From an uncultured Cohaesibacter sp. (GTDB lineage Bacteria > Pseudomonadota > Alphaproteobacteria > Rhizobiales > Cohaesibacteraceae), in NCBI RefSeq assembly GCF_963664735.1, contig NZ_OY761553.1, positions 3,283,001 through 3,347,000 of the forward strand: a stretch of DNA of 64,000 nt, given 5' to 3'. The position numbers were made by a program, and so were the translations under genes. Of this stretch, positions 54,261 to 62,913 are shown in pieces. Every line of letters begins with the position of its first letter. Position 1 is the first letter of the stretch. The notes below the pieces were generated by a model. It was not told the origin of the DNA. It worked only from the letters and a program-made list of their open reading frames with translations, and ran no database searches.

Positions 54261-54484
54261 AGGGTTCTCCTGGAAGTAGTTAATTCCTGACAGCCGTGGG
54301 GGGTGCTCTGACCTGCTTTTAGTGCAGTTTTATCGCCAGTAACGACAGCGGTCTGGATGAGTGATTGTTGTTCAAGAATAGCGGAAAATGCCTAGGCAAA
54401 GGGACCATAGTTTTGATAGATTTAGGATGTTCGCACGAATAGTTTGCGTGATTCAGCACGTTTTCACTACGAATTGGACAAATA

Positions 54485-54934
54485 ATGGACAATTTGGATA
54501 AGATAGATCGAAATATCCTGACCCTGCTTGCAGATGACGGTCGCATCACCATTACAGAGCTGGCAAAAAAGGTCGGTTTATCAAAGACTCCCTGCCAGAT
54601 CCGCATGCGCAGGCTGGAGGAGGGGGGTTATATTCGCGGCTATGCGGCGATCCTCGACCCGGAAAAACTGGGCGAGGGACATATTGCCTTTGTGCAGGTA
54701 ACGCTCAGCGACACACGCTCGGAGGCGCTCAATGCCTTCAACGAAGCCACACGCCATATCCGAGAGATCGAGCAATGTCACATGATTGCGTCGAATTTTG
54801 ACTATCTGTTGAAGATTCGCACCCGCGACATGAGCAACTATCGCAAGGTGCTAGGCGAGAAAATTTCGGCTCTTCCCTATGTCTCCCACACCTCCACCTT
54901 CGTGGTGATGGAAAGCGTTAAAGATAGGAGTTAG
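54485..54934 (+). CDS. putR: Lrp/AsnC-family regulator, probable PutR
   Basis: A 149-residue regulator. The helix-turn-helix is DGRITITELAKKVGLSKTPC followed by QIRMRRLEEGGYIRGYAAIL, and the C-terminal RAM ligand-binding domain runs from about residue 65 to the end (FVQVTLSDTRSEALNAF, CHMIASNFDYLLKIRTRDM). The motif VGLSKTPCQIRMRRLE matches PutR-type activators of proline catabolism. It is divergent from putA across 224 bases, the standard arrangement in alphaproteobacteria. Proline as effector is inference from context. Confidence 0.9.
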   Translation: MDNLDKIDRNILTLLADDGRITITELAKKVGLSKTPCQIRMRRLEEGGYIRGYAAILDPEKLGEGHIAFVQVTLSDTRSEALNAFNEATRHIREIEQCHMIASNFDYLLKIRTRDMSNYRKVLGEKISALPYVSHTSTFVVMESVKDRS

Positions 54935-54949
54935 AAACCAGAAACCAGC

Positions 54950-55864
54950 TCAAGGCACCAGAACCGACAGCTCCTTGGCGTGCAGTTCTATGGTGATTTC
55001 GTCGGGCAAGTCATAGAGTTCGCCATCGCGGACGCATTGGGAGCCTTCGGGCTTTTCGTGCACCGTTAGCTTGACGCATTTGGCTGATTGAATTTCCAGA
55101 TCAGGATTGTTCGGCGTCTGCCCGATGAGCAGATCGGCTCCAAGCTTGAGCGCCTGTTGCCAAGTGATCTTGCCCGCCATATAAACACCCAGTTCGCCAC
55201 CATCGAGTTTTTCGGCATAGGGTGGGGCGGTGGAGCCAAACAGATTGTTTGAAACGGAGAGGGCGCTTAGCTGCCGCTCTTCGCGCCTGTCGTCCAGTTC
55301 TATGGTCACGCCACAGGTCGGCATGTGGGAGATCGTCTCCCAGAAGGCACGGGTGCTGGCCAGCATCTTGGTCACACGTGATTGATAGTCGAAATCGTTT
55401 CGCTTTCGAATCATTCTTGGATGCAGACCGACGGAGAACTGATGCACGAAGGGATCGCCGTTTGCTGTTGCGATATCGGCATTTTTCTTTCTACCGCCAG
55501 CGAGCGCATCAATCGCCAATTCCACATCAAGCGGAATATCGAGTGCACGAGCATAGAGATTCATCGTGCCTCCGGGCAGAACGGCAAGGGTCTTGCCATT
55601 GCGCCAGGCAGTATCGGCCGCCGCTGAAACCGTGCCGTCGCCACCTCCGGCAAGCAGAATGTCGAAATCTGCGGACTGGCTTTGCTCTTTCATCTGCTTG
55701 ATGAGATCGGCGCCCCTGCCGGTAAAAATGGATAGCTGGTAGCCAGCGCCACCGAACGCCCGTTCAAGCATGCCGCGCACATGGCCGATCTCCAGCATCT
55801 GAAAGGTGCCGCTGCCTGTGTTGAGGAAGGCGGCGACATGTCCGGCTTGTTTCGCACCTGTCAT
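54950..55864 (-). CDS. Diacylglycerol kinase-family lipid kinase
   Basis: A 304-residue cytosolic or membrane-associated lipid kinase. The DAGK catalytic domain has the nucleotide-binding LLAGGGDGTVSAAADTA (about 70-86) and VLPGGTMNLYARALDIPLD, and the C-terminal YegS-like domain ends with a DGEL segment that is part of the active site. Substrate may be diacylglycerol, ceramide or another lipid. ATG 55864 follows GGGGATAG; a GTG at 55891 is possible. It is the third gene of the operon with the glycosylglycerate genes, 33 bases after the glycosyltransferase. Confidence 0.88.
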   Translation of the reverse strand: MTGAKQAGHVAAFLNTGSGTFQMLEIGHVRGMLERAFGGAGYQLSIFTGRGADLIKQMKEQSQSADFDILLAGGGDGTVSAAADTAWRNGKTLAVLPGGTMNLYARALDIPLDVELAIDALAGGRKKNADIATANGDPFVHQFSVGLHPRMIRKRNDFDYQSRVTKMLASTRAFWETISHMPTCGVTIELDDRREERQLSALSVSNNLFGSTAPPYAEKLDGGELGVYMAGKITWQQALKLGADLLIGQTPNNPDLEIQSAKCVKLTVHEKPEGSQCVRDGELYDLPDEITIELHAKELSVLVP

Positions 55865-55897
55865 CAAACAACTATCCCCGCCAATCGGCACATTGTT

Positions 55898-57124
55898 TTA
55901 CTCTGCGCCATATTCCTCGTTATCCACTTTCACTGCGTTATAGAAATCGAGCAAGAGGTCATAATCTGCGGCGCTCACGCGACTCCAGTTCGGAATGAAA
56001 GGTACTTCCATGGGATTGTCCATGTAGGCGGCACCAGCTTCAACGATATTGGCAGCAAAGAGCTCGCAACTGCGCTCTTCGATATGGCGATCCGTATGCA
56101 GGCCGTTCATCATGGCATCATTGTAATAGGTCTCGACCATATCCAGCGACAGACGCAAATAGGTCGCCTTGAGTGTGCGGAAAAACTCGCCAGAGAAGAC
56201 CACGCCATCAATGGCCAGCTTGCGGTAGAGCGCCTTGGCAATGTCGGTCGACATGCGCGACAGGCCCGCCGACGCATTTTCTTCCGAGAGCGGTTGGTGC
56301 TTGTGGTCATAGATATCAGCGATCTCCACCTGACAGACAGCCTTGGAGGAGAAATTACGGTGCACCTCGGACAACACGCCAATTTCCAACCCCCAGTCGG
56401 AAGGGATACGCATATCAGGCAGCATATAGGTGCGCATGGCGAATTCACCGGCAAGCGGATACCGGAAGGCCTGTAGATATTCCAGATATTCATTGTTGCC
56501 GATCAGCTTGCGCAGGGAGAGAAGCAGCGGCGTAATGAACAGGCGGGTAACGCGGCCATTGAGCTTACCGTCCGCTATGCGCGGATAATAGCCCTTGCAG
56601 AATTGGTAGGAAAAATTGGGATTGGCGACCGGATAAACAAGGCGGGCCAGCATCTCCTTGTTGTAGGTGATGATATCGCAGTCATGCAGCGCCACCACAT
56701 CGCTGTTTTTGGCCGACAGCACATAGCCCATGCAATACCAGACATTACGCCCCTTCCCCGGTTCGGTCGGAGCAAGTCCCAACTCCTGCAAGCGCGCATC
56801 AATCGCTCTTAGCCGTGGACCATCGTTCCAGAGCACCACATGATCCTGCGGCAGGCGCGCAAAATATTGCTTGGCATAGCGATATTGCTCTTCGTTGGCC
56901 CGATCCAGCCCGATAACGATCTGGTTGATGAATTTGGCTTTGCTCAACTCATCAAGGATGTTGGACAGAGCTGGCTGTTCAAGTTCGGAGAACAGAGAGG
57001 GGAGAATCAGCGTGATCTTCCGGTTTTGGGCATATGTCTCAAGAATCCGCTCCATATTTTCCGCCGATGCGGTTGGGAAATGATGCAGGGTCGCCACTTT
57101 GCCATTCTGATGAAAATCGCCCAT
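55898..57124 (-). CDS. gpgS: GT81-type glycosyltransferase, probable glucosyl-3-phosphoglycerate synthase
   Basis: A 408-residue GT-A fold enzyme. The metal-binding DCD is in VALHDCDIITY (about 148-150), preceded by GKGRNVWYCMGY. The conserved acceptor region has NGRVTRLFITPLLLSLRKLIG, then YPLAGEFAMR and DWGLEIGVLSEVHRN, the signature of GpgS/MpgS relatives. These join a sugar nucleotide to 3-phosphoglycerate, the first step to glucosylglycerate or mannosylglycerate. The sugar cannot be chosen by eye. GGAG seven bases before ATG 57124 decides the start. The phosphatase for the second step lies 28 bases upstream in the same operon. Confidence 0.85.
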   Translation of the reverse strand: MGDFHQNGKVATLHHFPTASAENMERILETYAQNRKITLILPSLFSELEQPALSNILDELSKAKFINQIVIGLDRANEEQYRYAKQYFARLPQDHVVLWNDGPRLRAIDARLQELGLAPTEPGKGRNVWYCMGYVLSAKNSDVVALHDCDIITYNKEMLARLVYPVANPNFSYQFCKGYYPRIADGKLNGRVTRLFITPLLLSLRKLIGNNEYLEYLQAFRYPLAGEFAMRTYMLPDMRIPSDWGLEIGVLSEVHRNFSSKAVCQVEIADIYDHKHQPLSEENASAGLSRMSTDIAKALYRKLAIDGVVFSGEFFRTLKATYLRLSLDMVETYYNDAMMNGLHTDRHIEERSCELFAANIVEAGAAYMDNPMEVPFIPNWSRVSAADYDLLLDFYNAVKVDNEEYGAE

Positions 57125-57152
57125 TTGACACTCCGTTTCCAATTATGATTTG

Positions 57153-57938
57153 TCAGATCTTCTGATCCGTAACTATTTCTAAAATTGCTTCGTTCCAGCC
57201 AGTGGGGCCGGGCTTCACTGTTCGCCTGATGCTGCCATCATCTTCGCCCTTGAGGTGCGGCAAGGTTTTGCCGTCGGGATTGTTAATGATGACGCCAATG
57301 TCAGCTGTCTGCAGCATTTCGATATCATTGGCTGCATCGCCAAGCGCTATCGACTTGATTGATGACGACACCCGCTCGTTCAGAATGCGTTGCATCTGAT
57401 CGGCCTTGGTGGCACCGAAAGACAGCGTGTAGTAGCGCCCACCTTGGCGGGCTTTAAGACCCATTTGTTCGAGATAGGCTTCAAAACGGCGCTTCTCTTC
57501 GTCATTGCCTGAAAAAAGGCCCGGCTCGGAAAAGAGACGCCGCGCGGCAAGAGCTGCGTTGGACTGTGGCAGACCAGTTTGCGCCGTAATCACCTCAACG
57601 CTCCAGTCACCAAAGCCGGTAAAGAGGCTTCGCAAGTTTGCTGGCATCTGTGCCAAAACAGAACGGATGCGTTGATAGTCGCTTTCGGCTCGGGCCAGGC
57701 TTTCCGGATCCGCATGCGCAGGCAGCAAGCCCGCCCCGTTCTCAACAATCGCCGGGCAATGACCAAAACCCAACTCATCACGCAGAGGCGCGATTTCAAA
57801 CGCCGTTTTGCTGGAGGCCAGAATGAGCGGAATATCAAGTTTGTGCAGCAGCGCAAGCGCCGGTTTGGCCGGAGCGTAAGAGTAGCTGGCATGATCCAGC
57901 AAGGTTCCATCGAGATCGGTAAAAATAACGAAGGACAT
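57153..57938 (-). CDS. HAD-IIB phosphatase of the mannosyl/glucosyl-3-phosphoglycerate phosphatase family
   Basis: A 261-residue phosphatase. HAD motif I is IFTDLDGTLLD (nucleophile Asp8, Asp10), motif II LILASSKT (about 38-45), the family segment CPAIVENGAGLL follows, and the C-terminal motif is ALGDAANDIEMLQTA. This is the MpgP/YedP branch, which removes phosphate from mannosyl- or glucosyl-3-phosphoglycerate to give the neutral-backbone osmolyte. AGGCAG before ATG 57938 supports the start. It is the first gene of the phosphatase-synthase-lipid kinase operon. Confidence 0.87.
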   Translation of the reverse strand: MSFVIFTDLDGTLLDHASYSYAPAKPALALLHKLDIPLILASSKTAFEIAPLRDELGFGHCPAIVENGAGLLPAHADPESLARAESDYQRIRSVLAQMPANLRSLFTGFGDWSVEVITAQTGLPQSNAALAARRLFSEPGLFSGNDEEKRRFEAYLEQMGLKARQGGRYYTLSFGATKADQMQRILNERVSSSIKSIALGDAANDIEMLQTADIGVIINNPDGKTLPHLKGEDDGSIRRTVKPGPTGWNEAILEIVTDQKI

Positions 57939-58047
57939 ATACTGCCTAACGGTTGGCCAAGATGGCGCGCAAAGAACATTGATCAATAGATAGCATTATT
58001 TCAATCCCTTCGCCAACATCATAACGCGAGGAGAAGAGGGCCGCGTT

Positions 58048-58644
58048 CTACTCGCTGCTTTTCGAGACCCTTCTCATTGTCAAATTGATCCGTCCCGGTT
58101 CCTTGAGCAACAGGGACGTTCCCGGATAGATCTTGTCGACACCGTGAAATGCCAAACGATCCTCCCCATCAAGGATAAAAAGATCTCCTGATCTAAGCGT
58201 ATAACTCTTTGTGGGACCGTTTCGTTCCCGACCGCCCAAGCGAAATCGTGCATCATCGCCCAGCGAGACCGAAAGAATCGGTGCATCGAAGTCTTCTTCG
58301 TCATTGTCGACATGAAGCCCCATTTTGGCTTCAGGACTATAATAGTTGATGAGACAGGCTTCTGGAGGGCGAGGGTAACCGGTGGTCTCGCCCCAAAGAT
58401 TGAGGAAGCTTTGCGGCATGGCAGGCCACGGTTTGCCGGTGACCGGATGAGTCGCTTGATAACGATAGCCGGATTTATCCGAAACCCAGCCCAGCGGTCC
58501 GCAGTTGCTCATACGAACCGAAAAAGGGCGCCCCCAACGCGGCATGGTTGGCGTGAAAAGAGGAGCCTTTGCGACAAGGCCCCGGATTTCTTCAAGCAGT
58601 GCCTGCTGTGCTTCTAAATCAAGATAGCCGGACAGATGCTGCAA
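58048..58644 (-). CDS. alkB: Alkylated DNA repair dioxygenase AlkB
   Basis: A 198-residue Fe(II)/2-oxoglutarate dioxygenase that demethylates 1-meA and 3-meC in DNA. Iron ligands are H and D in MGLHVDNDEEDFDAPILSVS and the downstream His in EDRLAFHGVDKIYPGT; 2-oxoglutarate contacts include RINLTMRR. FTPTMPRWGRPFSVRMSNCG and GYRYQATHPVTGKPWPAMP are conserved. The start is uncertain: TTG 58644 gives the usual length and lies 33 bases after the preceding stop, whereas the first ATG (58776) would make 242 residues and overlap the upstream gene by 100 bases. Confidence 0.92.
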   Translation of the reverse strand: MQHLSGYLDLEAQQALLEEIRGLVAKAPLFTPTMPRWGRPFSVRMSNCGPLGWVSDKSGYRYQATHPVTGKPWPAMPQSFLNLWGETTGYPRPPEACLINYYSPEAKMGLHVDNDEEDFDAPILSVSLGDDARFRLGGRERNGPTKSYTLRSGDLFILDGEDRLAFHGVDKIYPGTSLLLKEPGRINLTMRRVSKSSE

Positions 58645-58676
58645 ATCCCGTTTCCCTTTTCCTCTTTGAAAACCGG

Positions 58677-59105
58677 TTATTGCCCGAATAGAAAGGCTTT
58701 TGGAAACTGCTGATAGAGCGGCAGGCCCTCCCAATAGGCGTCGGTTGGGCCAATAGCGAATTCGACAACATTCCATTGTCCATAATCATGCTTGAGCAAA
58801 ACAACCGTTTGCAGTCCATCCTGATGTTCCCATGGCTCGTACACCGGCGTGTGAGGGTCGATCTGGCCACCGCCAGGCCTCTGAGGGTTCACTGCTGCAA
58901 AAGCCCAACCATCATAGACACGCAGCCAGGAAACAAAAAACTCTATCGGTTTTCCCAAACGCACCTCAAGAATCGGACGCACGGCATTGAGGATGGCCGT
59001 CCGCTCAGGATCCCCTTGTTGAGGCGTGTAGACCTCTTTAGCGTTCACCATTGAAGGCAGGCTAACCGTGAAGAAAAGAGCTATGGCCAATAAAAAATTG
59101 CGCAT
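58677..59105 (-). CDS. Small secreted protein of unknown function
   Basis: A 142-residue protein with a signal peptide (MRNFLLAIALFFTVSLPSMV, cleavage after NAKE). The mature part has RTAILNAVRPILEVRLGKPI, a VYDGWAFAAVNPQRPGG segment and VVLLKHDYGQWNVVEFAIGP followed by TDAYW. I recognise the pattern from uncharacterised periplasmic proteins but cannot name a function. GGAGA five bases before ATG 59105 supports the start. It is followed by alkB on the same strand. Confidence 0.82.
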   Translation of the reverse strand: MRNFLLAIALFFTVSLPSMVNAKEVYTPQQGDPERTAILNAVRPILEVRLGKPIEFFVSWLRVYDGWAFAAVNPQRPGGGQIDPHTPVYEPWEHQDGLQTVVLLKHDYGQWNVVEFAIGPTDAYWEGLPLYQQFPKAFLFGQ

Positions 59106-59262
59106 GACTTCTCCAAAACAAATCAAATTCACGGATTAAATATGCCTGAAAGGTAGCATAGCATCTTATAGGCGCAAAGCCCTCATAAATCCCGCATACG
59201 TAGATATCAGCAGCAAGATATTATTTCAGTCTTGAGAGTTGTGGGGAATTATAGGCATTAAC

Positions 59263-59292
59263 TTGACCTTAACCCGCCAGACCCTCTTTATT
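59263..59292 (+). promoter_or_regulatory. Candidate housekeeping promoter upstream of dnaK
   Basis: TTGACC (59263-59268) and TTTATT (59287-59292) are separated by 18 bases. It would provide basal dnaK transcription in addition to the heat-shock promoter at 59370-59401. The gap from 59106 to 59262 shows nothing else. Confidence 0.4.
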
Positions 59293-59369
59293 TTCTCGCT
59301 TTCCTCTTATATGAGGGATGCCAATTTTAAAAAAGGTCGCAAATGCACTCAAAGATGCTTGATTTGTGC

Positions 59370-59401
59370 CTTGCAGTCCGCCTAAACGGCTCCTATATGT
59401 G
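59370..59401 (+). promoter_or_regulatory. Sigma-32 (RpoH) heat-shock promoter of dnaKJ
   Basis: CTTG (59370-59373), 18 bases, then CCTATATGTG (59392-59401) fits the alphaproteobacterial RpoH consensus CTTG-N17/18-CYTATNTNNG at every defined position. Transcription would start near 59408, giving a 115-base leader. The leader has a GCGCG/CGCGC hairpin (59424-59428 with 59434-59438) and a GCCG/CGGC hairpin (about 59456-59469). A second partial -10-like match, CTTATATGAG, lies near 59305-59314. Confidence 0.8.
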
Positions 59402-59522
59402 CCATGAATGTAAATCCCAACCCGCGCGATACACGCGCATCTTCATGGGGGCTGGGCCGAATTATCGGCGCTTATAACCGCTTTTAAAGGGTTTGACCGG
59501 CCTGCCGAAAGGAGAAGAGAGA

Positions 59523-61442
59523 ATGAGTAAAGTCATCGGTATTGACTTGGGTACCACAAACTCGTGCGTATCCATTATGGATGGTAAAGAACCTAAAGTC
59601 ATCGAAAACGCTGAAGGTGCCCGTACCACACCTTCCATGATCGCCTTCACAGATGATGGCGAGCGTCTTGCTGGTCAGCCGGCCAAGCGTCAGGCTGTTA
59701 CCAACCCAATGAATACACTGTTTGCCGTCAAGCGTCTGATTGGTCGTCGCTATGATGATCCGGCTGTCACCAAAGACAAGGATCTGGTTCCGTTCAAGAT
59801 CGTCAAGGGCGACAATGGTGATGCATGGGTAGAGGTTGAGGGTGGTAAATACTCTCCTTCACAGGTATCAGCCATGATCCTTCAGAAAATGAAGGAAACC
59901 GCTGAAGATTATCTCGGTGAACCGGTAACTCAGGCCGTTATCACTGTTCCTGCATACTTTAACGATGCTCAGCGTCAGGCAACCAAAGACGCCGGCAAGA
60001 TCGCTGGCATGGAAGTGCTGCGTATCATCAACGAGCCGACCGCTGCTGCTCTGGCCTATGGCCTTGACAAGAACGACGGTAAAACCATTGCGGTTTATGA
60101 CCTTGGTGGTGGTACGTTCGACGTGTCCGTACTGGAAATCGGCGACGGCGTGTTTGAAGTGAAATCCACCAACGGTGATACCTTCCTTGGTGGTGAAGAC
60201 TTTGATATGCGTCTGGTCGACTATCTGGTCGAAGAGTTCAAGAAAGATAGCGGCATCGACCTCAAGAAGGACAATCTTGCTTTGCAGCGCCTCAAAGAAG
60301 CCGCTGAAAAAGCCAAGATCGAGCTTTCTTCTTCGACCCAGACCGAAATCAACCTGCCATACATCACGGCAGATGCTTCTGGTCCCAAGCACTTGGCTCT
60401 GAAACTGACCCGTGCGAAATTCGAAGCTCTGGTTGATGATCTGATCAAGCGCACAATCAAGCCATGCGAAGCTGCTTTGAAGGACGCTGGTCTTTCCGCT
60501 TCCGAAATCGACGAGGTTGTTCTGGTCGGTGGTATGACCCGTATGCCTAAGGTTCAGGCTGCTGTTAAACAGTTCTTCGGCAAGGAACCACACAAGGGTG
60601 TGAACCCGGACGAAGTGGTTGCCATGGGTGCTGCCATTCAGGCCGGCGTGCTGCAGGGCGACGTGAAAGACGTTCTGCTGCTCGACGTGACCCCGCTGTC
60701 TCTGGGTATCGAAACCCTCGGCGGTGTGTTCACCCGCCTGATCGACCGCAACACGACGATCCCGACCAAGAAGAGCCAGGTCTTCTCTACGGCTGATGAC
60801 AATCAGAATGCCGTGACGATCCGCGTCTTCCAGGGTGAACGTGAAATGGCTGCCGACAACAAGATGCTTGGCCAGTTTGATCTGGTTGGTATCCCACCGG
60901 CACCACGTGGCGTTCCGCAGATCGAGGTGACTTTCGATATTGACGCTAACGGCATCGTCAATGTTTCCGCTCTCGACAAGGGCACCGGCAAGGAGCAGAA
61001 AATCTCCATCCGTGCTTCTGGTGGTCTGTCTGATGACGAGATCGAAAAGATGGTCAAGGATGCTGAAGCCAACGCCGAAGCTGATAAACAGCGCAAGGAA
61101 CTGGTTGAAGCCAAAAACCAGGGCGAGGCTCTTGTTCACTCCGGTGAGAAATCTCTTGCTGACTATGGTGACAAGGTTTCCGAAGCTGATAAATCCGCGA
61201 TCGAAGCTGCCATTGCAGAACTGAAAACTGCTCTTGAAGGCGATGATCTGGAAAATATCAAGGCCAAGACCGAAGCAATGACTCAGGCTTCCATGAAGCT
61301 TGGTGAAGCCATGTATTCGGCTCAGCAGTCTGATGAAGAAGCCCGCGCAGCTGCAGATGCTGCTGCGGACGCTGCCAAGGATGAAGACATCGTTGATGCG
61401 GACTTCGAGGAAGTTCACGAAGACGACTCGAAAAAATCCTAA
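59523..61442 (+). CDS. dnaK: Chaperone DnaK (Hsp70)
   Basis: A 639-residue ATP-dependent chaperone. The N-terminal ATPase has [37 protein letters not shown] and [20 protein letters not shown]; the adenosine motif is [13 protein letters not shown]; the hydrophobic linker is [19 protein letters not shown]. The substrate-binding domain ends in a variable Ala/Asp-rich tail and the conserved acidic terminus [18 protein letters not shown] 59523 follows AAGGAGAAGAGAGA. It is transcribed with dnaJ from the RpoH promoter at 59370-59401. Confidence 0.99.
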   Translation: MSKVIGIDLGTTNSCVSIMDGKEPKVIENAEGARTTPSMIAFTDDGERLAGQPAKRQAVTNPMNTLFAVKRLIGRRYDDPAVTKDKDLVPFKIVKGDNGDAWVEVEGGKYSPSQVSAMILQKMKETAEDYLGEPVTQAVITVPAYFNDAQRQATKDAGKIAGMEVLRIINEPTAAALAYGLDKNDGKTIAVYDLGGGTFDVSVLEIGDGVFEVKSTNGDTFLGGEDFDMRLVDYLVEEFKKDSGIDLKKDNLALQRLKEAAEKAKIELSSSTQTEINLPYITADASGPKHLALKLTRAKFEALVDDLIKRTIKPCEAALKDAGLSASEIDEVVLVGGMTRMPKVQAAVKQFFGKEPHKGVNPDEVVAMGAAIQAGVLQGDVKDVLLLDVTPLSLGIETLGGVFTRLIDRNTTIPTKKSQVFSTADDNQNAVTIRVFQGEREMAADNKMLGQFDLVGIPPAPRGVPQIEVTFDIDANGIVNVSALDKGTGKEQKISIRASGGLSDDEIEKMVKDAEANAEADKQRKELVEAKNQGEALVHSGEKSLADYGDKVSEADKSAIEAAIAELKTALEGDDLENIKAKTEAMTQASMKLGEAMYSAQQSDEEARAAADAAADAAKDEDIVDADFEEVHEDDSKKS

Positions 61443-61522
61443 GCGGACTTCATGATCTAACAGAATCCAATGAAGTCGGCGCCAAACTGGCGTCGACTTT
61501 TTGGTAAAGGTGGATAGCAAAT

Positions 61523-62647
61523 ATGTCCAAAGCCGATTTTTATGAAACGCTTGGGGTGTCCCGCGGGGCTGACGACAAGGAATTGAAAAGTGCCTTTCGT
61601 AAGAAGGCTATGCAATTCCACCCTGATCGCAACCCTGACAATCCAGATGCTGAAGCACGTTTTAAAGAAGTCAATGAAGCTTACGAGATTCTGAAAGACC
61701 CTGAAAAACGGGCCGCTTATGATCGTTATGGCCATGCAGCCTTCGAACAAGGCGGTATGGGGCAGGGCTTCGGCAATGACTTCGGCTCTTCCATGTCCGA
61801 CATCTTCGAGGATATCTTCGGAGAGATGATGGGCGGAGGAAGACGATCTCGCGGACGTGAGCGCGGCGCTGACCTGCGCTACAATATGGAAATCACGCTC
61901 GAAGAAGCGTTCCATGGCAAAACCGCTGAAATCGAAGTTCCTACATCCGTAACATGCACGAAATGTTCGGGAAGTGGCGCCAAACCGGGCACGTCTCCCA
62001 AACCATGTCCTACATGTGGCGGTATGGGCAAGGTACGGGCGACGCAGGGCTTCTTCACTGTTGAGCGCACTTGCCCGACCTGTCACGGTCGCGGCGAAAT
62101 CATCGATGATCCATGTGATGCTTGCGGTGGCGTAGGGCGGACGACAGAAAACCGTACCCTCTCGGTCAACATTCCGGCAGGTATCGAAGATGGCACACGC
62201 ATTCGGCTCTCCGGAGAAGGGGAAGCAGGCATCAGAGGCGGGCCATCGGGTGATTTGTACATCTTCCTGACGCAGAAGCCCCATGATCTGTTTCAGCGTG
62301 ATGGTGCAGATATTTTCTGTCGCGTTCCGATTTCGATCACCACTGCTATTCTGGGTGGACAATTCGAAGTTCCCACTGTGGATGGCGGCAAGACGCGTGT
62401 CAGAGTGCCTGAAGGAACCCAGAGCGGCAAGCAATTTCGCCTAAGAGGCAAAGGCATGCCGGTTATGCGTAGCCAGCAATATGGTGATATGTATATTCAG
62501 GTGGAAGTGGAAACACCACGCAAGTTGACCAAGCGCCAAAGAGAGTTGATTCAGGAGTTTGATTCACTGACCAGTGATGATAATCATCCAGATAGCACCG
62601 GCTTCTTCGCGAAAGTAAAAGATTTTTTCGAACGAATTAGCGAGTAG
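61523..62647 (+). CDS. dnaJ: Chaperone DnaJ (Hsp40)
   Basis: A 374-residue type I co-chaperone. The J domain (about 1-70) has the HPD motif in [17 protein letters not shown]. The Gly/Phe region follows ([14 protein letters not shown]), then four zinc-finger repeats [24 protein letters not shown] and CDACGGVG (about 145-215) and the C-terminal substrate domain. It starts 81 bases after dnaK and ends at a terminator (62673-62707). Confidence 0.98.
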   Translation: MSKADFYETLGVSRGADDKELKSAFRKKAMQFHPDRNPDNPDAEARFKEVNEAYEILKDPEKRAAYDRYGHAAFEQGGMGQGFGNDFGSSMSDIFEDIFGEMMGGGRRSRGRERGADLRYNMEITLEEAFHGKTAEIEVPTSVTCTKCSGSGAKPGTSPKPCPTCGGMGKVRATQGFFTVERTCPTCHGRGEIIDDPCDACGGVGRTTENRTLSVNIPAGIEDGTRIRLSGEGEAGIRGGPSGDLYIFLTQKPHDLFQRDGADIFCRVPISITTAILGGQFEVPTVDGGKTRVRVPEGTQSGKQFRLRGKGMPVMRSQQYGDMYIQVEVETPRKLTKRQRELIQEFDSLTSDDNHPDSTGFFAKVKDFFERISE

Positions 62648-62672
62648 CGCCAAGACAATCTTCTATTTGATG

Positions 62673-62707
62673 AAAAAAGGAGACATCAGCCGATTGTCTC
62701 CTTTTTT
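62673..62707 (+). terminator. Intrinsic terminator after dnaJ
   Basis: AGGAGACA (62678-62685) pairs with TGTCTCCT (62695-62702), extended by A and T tracts on either side to 13 base pairs, with a 9-base loop and a T run. Confidence 0.9.
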
Positions 62708-62913
62708 GTGCCGTCAGAGTCGATAATTCTTGCGGCTTAAATTATCAAAAAGCTTCGATCCATACCATTTGGGCCTTTTCTCTGACACAAATTCACCTTA
62801 CATGCATAAGACATGATTTGGTCAATTCCGATGGCTTTTGAATTTGTCGGACAGACCGCCAATCCCTTTGCCAAACTCAATTGCAATCGGATTGAAGTAT
62901 TCTCGGGGATCCC

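Noticed and set aside
59868-61520. 550-codon open frame antisense to dnaK and the start of dnaJ
   Set aside because: It mirrors the codon structure of dnaK, has no family motif, no ribosome site and low-complexity Phe/Leu-rich content; long antisense frames are common opposite highly biased genes.
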